Positions 1 to 7,122 of a DNA stretch of 14,467 bases are shown here, piece by piece. Both the position numbers and the translations under genes were made by a program. The notes under the pieces were generated by a model that made no database searches, was not told where the DNA came from, and saw only the letters and a program-made list of their open reading frames with translations. Every line of letters starts with the position of its first letter. Position 1 is the first letter of the stretch. This DNA comes from Actinomycetota bacterium (GTDB lineage: Bacteria; Actinomycetota; Actinomycetes; Actinomycetales; Microbacteriaceae): assembly GCA_009699665.1 (NCBI GenBank), contig WLNS01000023.1, positions 1 through 14,467 of the forward strand. Reading direction: 5' to 3'.

Positions 1-56
1 GCTTAGACATGTTCATTCTGGCGTGTCGTGCAGCATGAGAAAGACGGAGGTCCGGT

Positions 57-371
57 ATGTCGACCTACACATCCGGTGTCCCGAGTAATTGGTTTATTGA
101 CCCTGTCACTCTGGGTGTCGCTGGCGCACGTTCACTCCCGGTCGTCGATGAGGGTCAACTCTCGTGGCAGGCCGATGCACTGTGCGCGCAAACCGATCCT
201 GAGTCATTCTTTCCTGAGAAGGGTGGATCTACGAGGGACGCCAAGAAAATTTGCTCGTCGTGTGAAGTGCGCAGCGAGTGCCTTGAGTATGCCCTGGCTA
301 ACGATGAACGTTTTGGCATCTGGGGCGGACTCAGCGAGCGCGAGCGTCGCAAGCTGCGCCGTCGCGCCTAA
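57..371 (+). CDS. whiB: WhiB-family iron-sulfur transcriptional regulator (WhiB2/WhmD-like)
   Basis: This is a 104-residue Wbl protein. It has the four cluster-ligating cysteines C43, C66, C69 and C75 (spacing C-X22-C-X2-C-X5-C), the G-I-W-G-G turn at 87-91, and a basic C-terminal tail (RERRKLRRR) expected to touch DNA. Known family members bind a [4Fe-4S] cluster, associate with the primary sigma factor and control division or developmental genes; the WhiB2/WhmD/WhiB group is tied to septation. Assignment to that subgroup rests on gene order, because this locus aligns with M. tuberculosis whiB2 next to DUF3499, manB and the zincin-like gene. The start is supported by a strong GGAGG at 46-50, six bases before the ATG. 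An overlapping longer frame from 28 is a shadow. The next gene begins 36 bp downstream with its own apparent promoter. Confidence 0.95.
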   Translation: MSTYTSGVPSNWFIDPVTLGVAGARSLPVVDEGQLSWQADALCAQTDPESFFPEKGGSTRDAKKICSSCEVRSECLEYALANDERFGIWGGLSERERRKLRRRA

Positions 372-394
372 CCGAAACCACGAGGCAGCCAACT

Positions 395-400
395 TAGGCT
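395..400 (+). promoter_or_regulatory. Candidate -10 box (TAGGCT) for leaderless GT2 mRNA
   Basis: TAGGCT fits the actinobacterial TANNNT consensus and ends 7 nt before the ATG at 408, where no Shine-Dalgarno sequence is visible. This places the predicted transcription start at or beside the start codon. No convincing -35 is seen. The same hexamer appears at the same relative position before the DUF3499 gene. Confidence 0.5.
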
Positions 401-407
401 GGTCGCG

Positions 408-3302
408 ATGAACCCCAAAGTCACCGCGATTCTTGTTGCCCGAGCGGGTGGGGAGCATCTCTCCCAGACGCTCGTCGCCCTCGCGGCTCAGACGCGGCCG
501 CCCGACGCGGTGGTCCTAGTCGATAACGGATCGCGCGGACGCCTCGCTATTTCGGCTGAGGCCGGTCAACCAGACAAAGTCATCACGATGCCCGGAGTTG
601 TTCCCTTCGGCGAGGCCGTCGAAGCGGCTGCCCGCACCGTCGCACTCGAACGGGAGGGCGATGATTTTTTGTGGCTGCTGGCCCAAGACAGCGCACCGAA
701 CGAGCGCGCCCTCGAGCGACTTCTGGGCGCGTTAGAGGTCTCGCCGTCTGTGGCCATCGTTGGTCCAAAACAAATGGAATGGGACAGACCGGATTACATC
801 GCAGAGTATGGGCTGACGATGACGCGGCGCGGGCGAACGGTATCTCTCGTCACCGACGAACTGGATCAGGGACAGCATGACGACGTCTCTGACGTAATGG
901 CCGTGGGAGCGAATGGGCTTCTCATTCGTGAGCCCGTTTATCGGTTACTCGGTGGTTGTGACCCTGGGTTACCTGTCGTTGACGACGCTCTTGACCTGTG
1001 CGTGCGGGCGCGTCTCGCGGGCCATCGTGTGACAGTCGTTCCGGACGCTCGCGTCCTCACGGCCGGCGATGGGGTGATTGGCCCGAACATGTCTCTCAAA
1101 CTGCGTGCGCGCCAGCGCCGCGCGCGCCTCATTCGAACCGCAGAACTTTATCGCGGCATGGCCTACGCCCCCGCCTTCTCGGTCATGTGGCTGTGGTTTG
1201 CGTTGGGTCCCCGATCCGTTTTTCGTGCGATCTGGCTGCTCCTGGCCAAACGTCCGTATGAGGTCGGCGGTGAGTTTCGCGCCGCCCTCGCCGTGGCTTT
1301 TTCTCAGCCCAGTGTGTCGAGGTCACGCGCCCAACTGGCCCGAGCGAGGACGACCGGATGGTGGGCTCTGGCGCCGCTGCGCATGTCCCGAGAATCGATG
1401 CGCCGCCGCCAGTCACTCGAGCGCGAGAACGCTCGCCTCGTGCTGGAAGGAGCTCGCCGACCCCTGCACTTCTTATCATCCGGTGGCGCGTGGACCACAA
1501 TCGCGCTCGCCATCATCTCGGTCGTGACAAATATTCCGCTGCTGGGGGCTCAAGCGCTGGGCGGTGGCGCTCTCCTTCCCCTTTCGTCGTCGCTGGGTGA
1601 TGCCTGGAGTCAAACAGGGTATGGCTGGCGATCTCTGGCACTCGCACAGTTAGACCCGGCAGATCCCTTCGCCTGGGTGATGGCGTTGCTGGGAAGTGTG
1701 ACGTGGTGGAATCCGTCGTTCGCTCTCGTTTTGTTATGGTGTGTTGCGCTCCCGCTCGCGGGCGCCGGGGCGTGGGTCGTGATGGCTCGACTCACCGACC
1801 GAGTCGGCATCAGAGTCTTCGCCGGCCTGGCCTACGGATTAGCTCCCACACTTCTGATCGCACTCCACGACGGGCGTCCCGCGGCTGTTCTGGTGCACGT
1901 GCTCCTCCCCTGGCTGTTCGCAGCTGGACTCCGGGCCCCGAGGTCGTGGTCGGCTTCTGCCATAGCCGCCCTGCTCTTTGCCGCCGTGGTGGCGTGTGCT
2001 CCGTCCCTCGGTGTTGCACTGCTGATTGTGTGGTTTGGATCTGTCGTGCTGACCGGCAGGTATGTCGGCCGATTCTTAGCTATTCCGATTCCCGCGGTGG
2101 CACTCTTTGCTCCCGTTGTTGTCGTTCAACTCTTTTCGGGTAATCCCTTAGGCATGCTGGCCGATCCCGGCCCCGTCGTTCCCTTTGCTCAGGCGAGTCG
2201 CTGGGAGATGGCTCTCGGGTATCCGACCTCTGGCCTCGGTGGCTGGTTTGATCTCACCGGCGCCATCAACTGGGGTGTCACCATTGCGGCGGGTTTGATT
2301 GTGCTCGTGCTCGTTGCTGTGCTCGTCGCGCTCGCGGTGGCCGGGCTCTTCTCGGCGCACCCCGTGCGTGCGCAACTGGCGCTCTTTGTTGCACTCCTCG
2401 GTCTGGCCTCGGCGGTCGGAACCGTCGGACTGCGGGTCGCTTTCGAGGGGCAAACAGCGGTTCCCCTCTGGCCCGGCGCCGGCTTGAGCCTCGCCTCGCT
2501 CGGGCTCATCGTTGCCGCCGGTACCGGCATGAGTGTCTTGCGGCGCTTCTCTTTTTACCCCGCCATTGCGGGCACGCTCGCGGTCGGACTCTTGGCGGTA
2601 CCACTTATCGGTGGCCTTGTCGTCGGCTCGGGTTTCGTGCACGCCTCTACCGGCCGCACCCTGCCTGCCTATGTCGTGGCTACGGCATCCCGTGACCCCC
2701 TTGTCGGCACGCTCATTCTGACCCCCCAGGCCAACGGCGGAGTGGCCGCGGTGATCGTCAGGGGTCAGGGAATGACCTTAGATCAGTCTTCGTCGCTCAT
2801 TAACACCAGCGTGGGTTCAGGCGACGGACAACGGGCATTGGCTCACCTCGCCGGTGATGTGAGTTCGACGGGCGGTCAGCAGACTGAGCCCGCGTTGAAG
2901 CAGTACGGCATCGGTTACATTTTGCTCGCTCCGGCCGTCGGGGCGACGTCGGCGGGATTCACGTCTGACGCGGCTTCGGTGACAACCCGGGTGCGGTCAT
3001 CGCTCGACGCCAACCCGTCGCTGATTCCCATCGGAGATACTGACGCCGGGCTTCTCTGGAGTTACCCCGGGGCGTCGACAGTCGACGCCGCAGCCGTTAA
3101 TCCCCCGTCGGAAACTCAGCCGTGGCGCTCGATCATCTTTAGCGTTCAGATTCTTGTGCTCATCCTCACGATGCTCGTTGCTCTGCCAACCGGACCACCT
3201 CGCGCGGACGGTCGCCGGGTGGCCGAACCCGTAGCGTTCGATGACGAGGGTTTCGAGCCCGTAGATGTTTTGGCGGGTGATCTCGATGACGAAGCGGTCT
3301 AG
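408..3302 (+). CDS. GT2 glycosyltransferase fused to a large polytopic membrane domain
   Basis: This 964-residue protein has at least two parts. Residues 1 to about 245 form a GT-A fold GT2 domain: the N-terminal strand TAILVARAGG, nucleotide-binding V-D-N-G-S (38-42), a QD pair in place of a canonical DxD (93-94), and an acidic acceptor-side motif VDDALDL (191-197). Residues from about 253 to 740 are strongly hydrophobic, with roughly ten membrane segments. A soluble, probably extracytoplasmic stretch (about 741-905) follows, then a last helix (907-926) and an acidic tail. The loop after the helix near 361-380 carries LGDAWSQTGYGW. Together with the soluble tail (YGIGYILL, then a Leu/Trp-Ser-Tyr strand end), it resembles the architecture of GT-C enzymes. 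Inferred role: assembly of an envelope glycopolymer; donor and acceptor are unknown. The gene overlaps the DUF5719 gene by 17 bp (with the 3286 start), so the two are probably co-translated. There is no SD, so it is probably leaderless. Confidence 0.85.
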   Translation: MNPKVTAILVARAGGEHLSQTLVALAAQTRPPDAVVLVDNGSRGRLAISAEAGQPDKVITMPGVVPFGEAVEAAARTVALEREGDDFLWLLAQDSAPNERALERLLGALEVSPSVAIVGPKQMEWDRPDYIAEYGLTMTRRGRTVSLVTDELDQGQHDDVSDVMAVGANGLLIREPVYRLLGGCDPGLPVVDDALDLCVRARLAGHRVTVVPDARVLTAGDGVIGPNMSLKLRARQRRARLIRTAELYRGMAYAPAFSVMWLWFALGPRSVFRAIWLLLAKRPYEVGGEFRAALAVAFSQPSVSRSRAQLARARTTGWWALAPLRMSRESMRRRQSLERENARLVLEGARRPLHFLSSGGAWTTIALAIISVVTNIPLLGAQALGGGALLPLSSSLGDAWSQTGYGWRSLALAQLDPADPFAWVMALLGSVTWWNPSFALVLLWCVALPLAGAGAWVVMARLTDRVGIRVFAGLAYGLAPTLLIALHDGRPAAVLVHVLLPWLFAAGLRAPRSWSASAIAALLFAAVVACAPSLGVALLIVWFGSVVLTGRYVGRFLAIPIPAVALFAPVVVVQLFSGNPLGMLADPGPVVPFAQASRWEMALGYPTSGLGGWFDLTGAINWGVTIAAGLIVLVLVAVLVALAVAGLFSAHPVRAQLALFVALLGLASAVGTVGLRVAFEGQTAVPLWPGAGLSLASLGLIVAAGTGMSVLRRFSFYPAIAGTLAVGLLAVPLIGGLVVGSGFVHASTGRTLPAYVVATASRDPLVGTLILTPQANGGVAAVIVRGQGMTLDQSSSLINTSVGSGDGQRALAHLAGDVSSTGGQQTEPALKQYGIGYILLAPAVGATSAGFTSDAASVTTRVRSSLDANPSLIPIGDTDAGLLWSYPGASTVDAAAVNPPSETQPWRSIIFSVQILVLILTMLVALPTGPPRADGRRVAEPVAFDDEGFEPVDVLAGDLDDEAV

Positions 3303-4962
3303 TTTCCTGCGCTATGGGTTGCGATCAGCGGCTGGTCTCGTGGGTGCCGGTATCGCAGCTGCCGTCGTCGGCTTTCTCTGCATTGTTCCCTTGCCCGGAT
3401 TTACGGCAACCGCTCGGTCAGAGCTCATCACGCCGACTCCCGCAGATCAGAGGCTCATTTGTCCCGGCGGACTCGTTGACGTGATGACCATGGCGGGCGA
3501 CGCGACGTCCTTTGCCGCCGTGGGAGTGCCCGAATACGTCACTGCGGCTCAAGATACGGAAATTACCCAAACGGCTCTTCAGGCCCCCGACAACGCGATG
3601 GGCAACGACCTAGCCGCTCCGCAGCAGATTTTTGCACCCGCCCCCACCGCCGATGTCACTCCCCGAATCGCGGGGTCACAATCGCAGCAGCCCGCCACCG
3701 AAAATGTAGCCGGACTGGCCGTGACCGCGTGCGTCGAAGCCGCCACGGATTCGTGGCTCGTCGGCGGGTCGACCGAGACCGGCCGCACCACACTCCTTTT
3801 CTTGAGCAACCCCACGCTCGTTGCCGCGAACGTCACGATTGCGGTGTTGAGTGAAAAGGGCCCCATCACGGGCCCGGGCTCGTCAGGAATCCTTGTGGAG
3901 CCCTCGTCGCAGCGCATTATCTCGTTGGCATCACTGGCTCCGAATGCGAGCAACCCGGTCGTGCACGTCACCAGTACGGGCGGTCAGGTCGTCGCGACAC
4001 TGCAACAGTCCGTGGTTCGCACCCTGTTGCCCGACGGAGTTGAGCTCGTGGCCCCCGGCGCTGCGCCCAACGTGCGCCTGGTCATTCCCGGAGTTCGACT
4101 CAGCGGCATGAGTGCGCAGCACGCCAACGAGGGTGGCATGATCACGAGCGACCTTCAGCCGGCGATTCGTGTCGGTGTTCCCGGAGTAAAAGATGCCGTG
4201 GTCACCGTGACGGCCTTCGGTGTCTCGGGTGATCCGGTAGTGGTTAAGTCGAAAGTTCCCGCCGGTCGTGTTGTGGAATTGCCCTTCGGCAATCTGGAGG
4301 ACGGAATTTATTCGCTGGTGGTGTCGTCGACTCAACCCGTCGTTGCGGCGGCGCGCGCCATGAATGACGCCTCTATTGATCCGTTTGCGACCTCAACGGC
4401 GGCCCCCACACCCCTGGGCTCGGCAACGCCCAAGCCGACGGCCAAGCCGACATCTCAGCCCACGACATCACGCACACCCGGCGCGCTGAGCGGCTTCGAC
4501 GGGCGGACGTCGGCCCTGGCGGCTTTTGACGATATCGGGGGTGACGCACCTGCGGTGAACCCCGGAGGCGGGTCTCCGTCGGACGGTGGCGCAGGATCGC
4601 CGTCGGGCAGCGACGCCGTGGGCGTTGGTGGCGACTTCACCTGGAGTGTCGCCACGATGCCCGTTTTAGGCGACACACTCATCACTGTCACTTCGGCGCC
4701 GCACCCGACGCTCACCCTTTTTAATGCGGGCGAGGCCAGCATCACTGTTGGCATATCTCAGGAGGGCACGTCCCTCTCTGACGTCACGGTCCCTGCAAAC
4801 GGAATGCGCACCGTCCCCCTCGTGGCGGGTGCGCGTTATGTCATGACCAGCACAGCTCAGCTTTATGCCTCAGTCTCCTATGCCGCTCAGGGTCTGGGCG
4901 CAAACATGCCCCTCTCGCCCGCCAGCCCACTGGGCTCGGGGGTCATCATCTATCCCCGATAG
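3286..4962 (+). CDS. Membrane-anchored DUF5719 family protein
   Basis: The chosen start gives 558 residues. GGGTGA-like bases (about 3274-3279) lie about six bases before the ATG at 3286; an in-frame ATG at 3265 lacks such a site. A basic N-terminus is followed by a hydrophobic helix (about 14-36) acting as signal anchor, so most of the protein lies outside the membrane. Two cysteines, C59 (in LICPGG) and C149 (in TACVEA), could form a disulfide. Beta-rich segments follow. A Thr/Pro/Ser linker (about 366-397) and a Gly/Ser/Asp-rich stretch (about 421-448) separate a final beta-rich domain. The family has no known activity and no catalytic motif is evident. It commonly sits beside a large GT2 membrane protein, as here, which suggests a partner or scaffold in envelope polymer synthesis. 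The family call is from recall of this neighbourhood and the overall layout, not from a profile search. Confidence 0.75.
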   Translation: MTKRSSFLRYGLRSAAGLVGAGIAAAVVGFLCIVPLPGFTATARSELITPTPADQRLICPGGLVDVMTMAGDATSFAAVGVPEYVTAAQDTEITQTALQAPDNAMGNDLAAPQQIFAPAPTADVTPRIAGSQSQQPATENVAGLAVTACVEAATDSWLVGGSTETGRTTLLFLSNPTLVAANVTIAVLSEKGPITGPGSSGILVEPSSQRIISLASLAPNASNPVVHVTSTGGQVVATLQQSVVRTLLPDGVELVAPGAAPNVRLVIPGVRLSGMSAQHANEGGMITSDLQPAIRVGVPGVKDAVVTVTAFGVSGDPVVVKSKVPAGRVVELPFGNLEDGIYSLVVSSTQPVVAAARAMNDASIDPFATSTAAPTPLGSATPKPTAKPTSQPTTSRTPGALSGFDGRTSALAAFDDIGGDAPAVNPGGGSPSDGGAGSPSGSDAVGVGGDFTWSVATMPVLGDTLITVTSAPHPTLTLFNAGEASITVGISQEGTSLSDVTVPANGMRTVPLVAGARYVMTSTAQLYASVSYAAQGLGANMPLSPASPLGSGVIIYPR

Positions 4963-4963
4963 A

Positions 4964-4986
4964 TCCCGGTCTGGATTTTCTCGGGA
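4964..4986. terminator. Possible bidirectional terminator between convergent genes
   Basis: The 39-bp gap between the DUF5719 stop and the stop of the minus-strand gene contains the inverted repeat TCCCG (4964-4968) and CGGGA (4982-4986), with a 13-nt loop. An alternative pairing is GTCT (4969-4972) with AGAC (4986-4989). There is no clear T-tract on either strand. The stem is short, so this is tentative; position between convergent genes is the main support. Confidence 0.3.
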
Positions 4987-5001
4987 GACGTGGAATCTGC
5001 C

Positions 5002-5451
5002 CTAGGGGTGAAACCGCTCAGGTCCGAGTTCTTCGGGTCGACGGCCGAGAAACTCTGCGACGGCGCGAAAGACACACTCCTCGATGGCCATCTGGCGATG
5101 AATCTCGTCATCAACGTGCAGACGACTCAGTCGCTGGATGGGTACACGGAATAGCACAATACGCTTTTGCGAAACGTTAACCGACCACCGCGGGATTTCA
5201 CCGGGCGGAAGGGGTGCGCTGGGATTGGCGGCGACTTCAAACGAAACGTCGGTGAGTTCTGTGCTCCAGAGTGAGCGCAGGTACTGGGCCGTCTGCGCCA
5301 CGGTGGTAAAAAAGCGCTCCGTCCGTCCGTGGATGACCGGCAGGTGCGGCCCGGTAACCGGAGATCGCATGCCACGCCCGTGGCGGTCCAACCCTCGGCC
5401 GCGGGTGCGAACGCGCGACGATGAGAACTCACCCGGTTCGCTTGCTGGCAT
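5002..5451 (-). CDS. Zincin-like metallopeptidase-family protein with degenerate active site
   Basis: This is a 149-residue cytoplasmic protein with no signal or membrane segment. The N-terminal 35 residues are Arg-rich. The later part (strand VNVSQKRIVLFRVPIQRLSR, a D/E-rich loop, a helix, then the FLGRRPEEL end) resembles the small zincin-like 'metallopeptidase family protein' group. Where catalytic relatives have HExxHxxG, this protein reads R-A-V-A-E-F-L-G (129-136), so the two His and the Glu are all replaced. It therefore should not bind zinc in the standard way and is likely non-proteolytic. From memory, the M. tuberculosis counterpart Rv3259 lies in the same divergent position and also lacks the motif. 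Start: ATG at 5451, preceded by a TAACAT -10 and no good SD. An in-frame ATG at 5370 is the alternative. Confidence 0.75.
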   Translation of the reverse strand: MPASEPGEFSSSRVRTRGRGLDRHGRGMRSPVTGPHLPVIHGRTERFFTTVAQTAQYLRSLWSTELTDVSFEVAANPSAPLPPGEIPRWSVNVSQKRIVLFRVPIQRLSRLHVDDEIHRQMAIEECVFRAVAEFLGRRPEELGPERFHP

Positions 5452-5457
5452 GTCCCC

Positions 5458-5463
5458 ATGTTA
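5458..5463 (-). promoter_or_regulatory. Candidate -10 box (TAACAT) for leaderless zincin-like gene
   Basis: Read on the minus strand, TAACAT is followed by six bases (GGGGAC) and then the ATG at 5451-5449. This is the geometry expected for a transcript starting on the start codon. The GGGGA could alternatively act as a very close SD from a promoter further upstream. The box lies only 16 bp from the opposite-facing -10 at 5480-5485. Confidence 0.45.
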
Positions 5464-5479
5464 GGTCACCCCACCTGTT

Positions 5480-5485
5480 TAGGCT
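5480..5485 (+). promoter_or_regulatory. Candidate -10 box (TAGGCT) for leaderless DUF3499 gene
   Basis: TAGGCT ends six bases before the ATG at 5492, matching TANNNT and the leaderless spacing. GAGGG lies between the box and the start but sits too close for an ordinary SD. The whole intergenic space is 40 bp, so the -35 side of this promoter must overlap the divergent one. Confidence 0.5.
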
Positions 5486-5491
5486 GAGGGC

Positions 5492-5704
5492 ATGAGCTCG
5501 CGCCGGTGTTCCCAGCCCGTGTGTTCGCGTGTGGCCGTCGCGACCGTGACCATTGACTACGACGGCAGAACGATGGCACTGGGTCCGCTGGCGCCCGCAG
5601 AGACGGCCGAAGGTTATCACCTGTGCAATGTTCACGCGCGTCGTTTGACCCCGGCATACGGCTGGCGGCTCATTCGGCACCTAGAATTGTCCGGTGACGT
5701 CTGA
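5492..5704 (+). CDS. DUF3499 family small Cys/His protein
   Basis: This 70-residue protein matches the actinobacterial DUF3499 pattern. The N-terminal RRCSQPVCSR has C6 and C11, a beta segment VATVTIDYDGRTMALGPLAP follows, then LCNVHARRLTPAYGW with C45 and H48. Four potential metal ligands (Cys, Cys, Cys, His) suggest a small zinc-binding fold; this is inference, as no biochemical role is established to my knowledge. The M. tuberculosis homologue Rv3258c sits beside manB in the same way. The 3' end overlaps manB by 11 bp, and the apparent manB promoter lies within its last codons. The predicted transcript is leaderless. Confidence 0.85.
   Translation: MSSRRCSQPVCSRVAVATVTIDYDGRTMALGPLAPAETAEGYHLCNVHARRLTPAYGWRLIRHLELSGDV
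5682..5687 (+). promoter_or_regulatory. Candidate -10 box (TAGAAT) for leaderless manB transcript
   Basis: TAGAAT is close to the TATAAT/TANNNT consensus and ends six bases before the GTG at 5694. It lies inside the DUF3499 coding sequence. No SD sequence is visible before manB, which supports a start-codon-initiated transcript or, alternatively, translational coupling to the overlapping upstream gene. No -35 was found at normal spacing. Confidence 0.5.
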
Positions 5705-7121
5705 CCTTCCTGCCCGTCTGACCGCAGCCGTGAAGGCCTACGATGTTCGCGGTGTCGTGGGCGTCGATCTCACCGAAGAAATCGTGCGAGCACTGGGCGC
5801 CGCTTTCGTTGACGAGGTTGGCGCGACCGGCGGAACGTGTGTCGTGGGTCACGACATGCGCGAATCGTCACCGGGCTTTGCCCGTGCGTTTGCCGAGGGT
5901 GCGGCGCGGCGCGGGGCCAACGTCTCGGTGATCGGACTCTGTTCTACCGACGAGACCTACTTTGCCTCGGGCGCGTGGAACGCCCCGGCGGCCATGTTCA
6001 CCGCAAGCCACAACCCGGCCGAATACAACGGCATAAAGTTTTCGCGAGCGGGCGCTCAGGGGATGAGCCTCGAGACGGGTCTCGCCGCCATTCGTGACCG
6101 TGCGCTCGCCTATCTCTCGGGCGACATCGACGCGGTTGGGCACGAGGGTGAGATCTCTGAGCGTGATGTGTTGCATGACTATGCCGCGTATTTGCGTGCC
6201 CTCGTCGATCTCACGCCGATTCGTCCCCTGCGCATTGTGGTCGACGCGGGTAACGGCATGGGGGGTCTGACAGTCCCCGCTGTGCTCGGCACCGCGGCCG
6301 GGTTGGCGGAGTTGCCGATAGAGATTTTGCCGCTCTATTTCGAACTTGACGGCACCTTCCCCAATCACGAAGCCAATCCGCTTGAGCCGGCAAACCTGAT
6401 TGACCTACAGCGTGAGGTCGTCGCTCAGGGCGCCGATGTGGGCCTCGCTTTTGACGGCGACGCCGATCGATGCTTTGTTGTGGACGAACAGGGACAAGCC
6501 GTTTCGCCGTCGGCCATTGCCGCCATCGTGGCCCTTCGTGAAATTGCGCGCGTGAAGGCTCTCGGTGCCGCAGAGGTCGTCGTTCTGCATAACCTGATTA
6601 CATCCAACATCGTCGCCGAGACGATTGTGTCGGCCGGCGCCACCCCGATTCGCACGCGCGTGGGGCATTCCTTCATTAAAGACGAGATGGCCCGAACGGG
6701 CGCAGTATTTGGTGGCGAACATTCTGCGCACTATTACTTTCGCGAATTCTGGGGAGCCGACAATGGCATGCTCGCGGCCATGAACGTTTTGGCTGAACTC
6801 GGTGCGCATCCCGAGCCCATGTCTGGTCTGCGCGAACGTTTTTCGCCCTATGCCTTGAGTGGTGAGATCAATTCGACCGTCGCTGACGTTTCAACAGCCC
6901 TGGCCCGCGTGCGGCAAGCCTTCTCATCGCGCGCCGTTGAAGACTCGTTGGATGGACTCACTATGATAGGTGAAGTTGCGTCCGACGAGCCTTTTTGGTG
7001 GTTTAGCGTGCGGCCATCGAACACAGAACCCCTGCTTCGCCTTAATGTTGAGGCCGCGGATAACGACACCATGAGTCTTATTCGCGACGAGGTTCTCACT
7101 CTCATCCGAAAGGACTCATAA
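5694..7121 (+). CDS. manB: Phosphomannomutase/phosphoglucomutase
   Basis: This 475-residue enzyme of the alpha-D-phosphohexomutase superfamily interconverts mannose-6-phosphate and mannose-1-phosphate (possibly also glucose phosphates). It feeds GDP-mannose for mannosylated envelope components. All four signature loops are present: the phosphoserine loop T-A-S-H-N-P with S105 (103-108), the Mg-binding D-G-D-A-D-R (254-259), the sugar-specificity loop G-E-H-S-A-H-Y (341-347), and the phosphate-binding R-P-S-N-T-E-P (440-446). GEHSAH is the form seen in PMM/PGM-type enzymes. Length is typical. The GTG start overlaps the DUF3499 gene by 11 bp. The stop is one base from the ahcY start. In M. tuberculosis a SIS-domain gene and manA follow manB; here neither does. 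Confidence 0.95.
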   Translation: MTSDLPARLTAAVKAYDVRGVVGVDLTEEIVRALGAAFVDEVGATGGTCVVGHDMRESSPGFARAFAEGAARRGANVSVIGLCSTDETYFASGAWNAPAAMFTASHNPAEYNGIKFSRAGAQGMSLETGLAAIRDRALAYLSGDIDAVGHEGEISERDVLHDYAAYLRALVDLTPIRPLRIVVDAGNGMGGLTVPAVLGTAAGLAELPIEILPLYFELDGTFPNHEANPLEPANLIDLQREVVAQGADVGLAFDGDADRCFVVDEQGQAVSPSAIAAIVALREIARVKALGAAEVVVLHNLITSNIVAETIVSAGATPIRTRVGHSFIKDEMARTGAVFGGEHSAHYYFREFWGADNGMLAAMNVLAELGAHPEPMSGLRERFSPYALSGEINSTVADVSTALARVRQAFSSRAVEDSLDGLTMIGEVASDEPFWWFSVRPSNTEPLLRLNVEAADNDTMSLIRDEVLTLIRKDS

Positions 7122-7122
7122 A

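Noticed and set aside
28..411. Alternative plus-strand frame overlapping whiB
   Set aside because: It lacks the Wbl cysteines and an SD; the frame from 57 has both.
2148..2642. Minus-strand open frame of 164 codons inside the GT2 membrane gene
   Set aside because: The composition is charged and repetitive (Glu, Arg, Gly), the antisense of hydrophobic codons. It is a shadow.
4381..4635. Possible tandem repeat or frameshift in the Thr/Pro and Gly/Ser-rich stretch of the DUF5719 gene
   Set aside because: The frame stays open and the low complexity fits a flexible linker; the DNA units are not true tandem copies.
5645..5650. TTGACC as a -35 box for manB
   Set aside because: It lies 31 bp from the TAGAAT -10, far outside normal 16-19 bp spacing.
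7100..7122. SAH riboswitch upstream of ahcY
   Set aside because: manB ends one base before ahcY, so no leader is available, and no conserved riboswitch core is seen.
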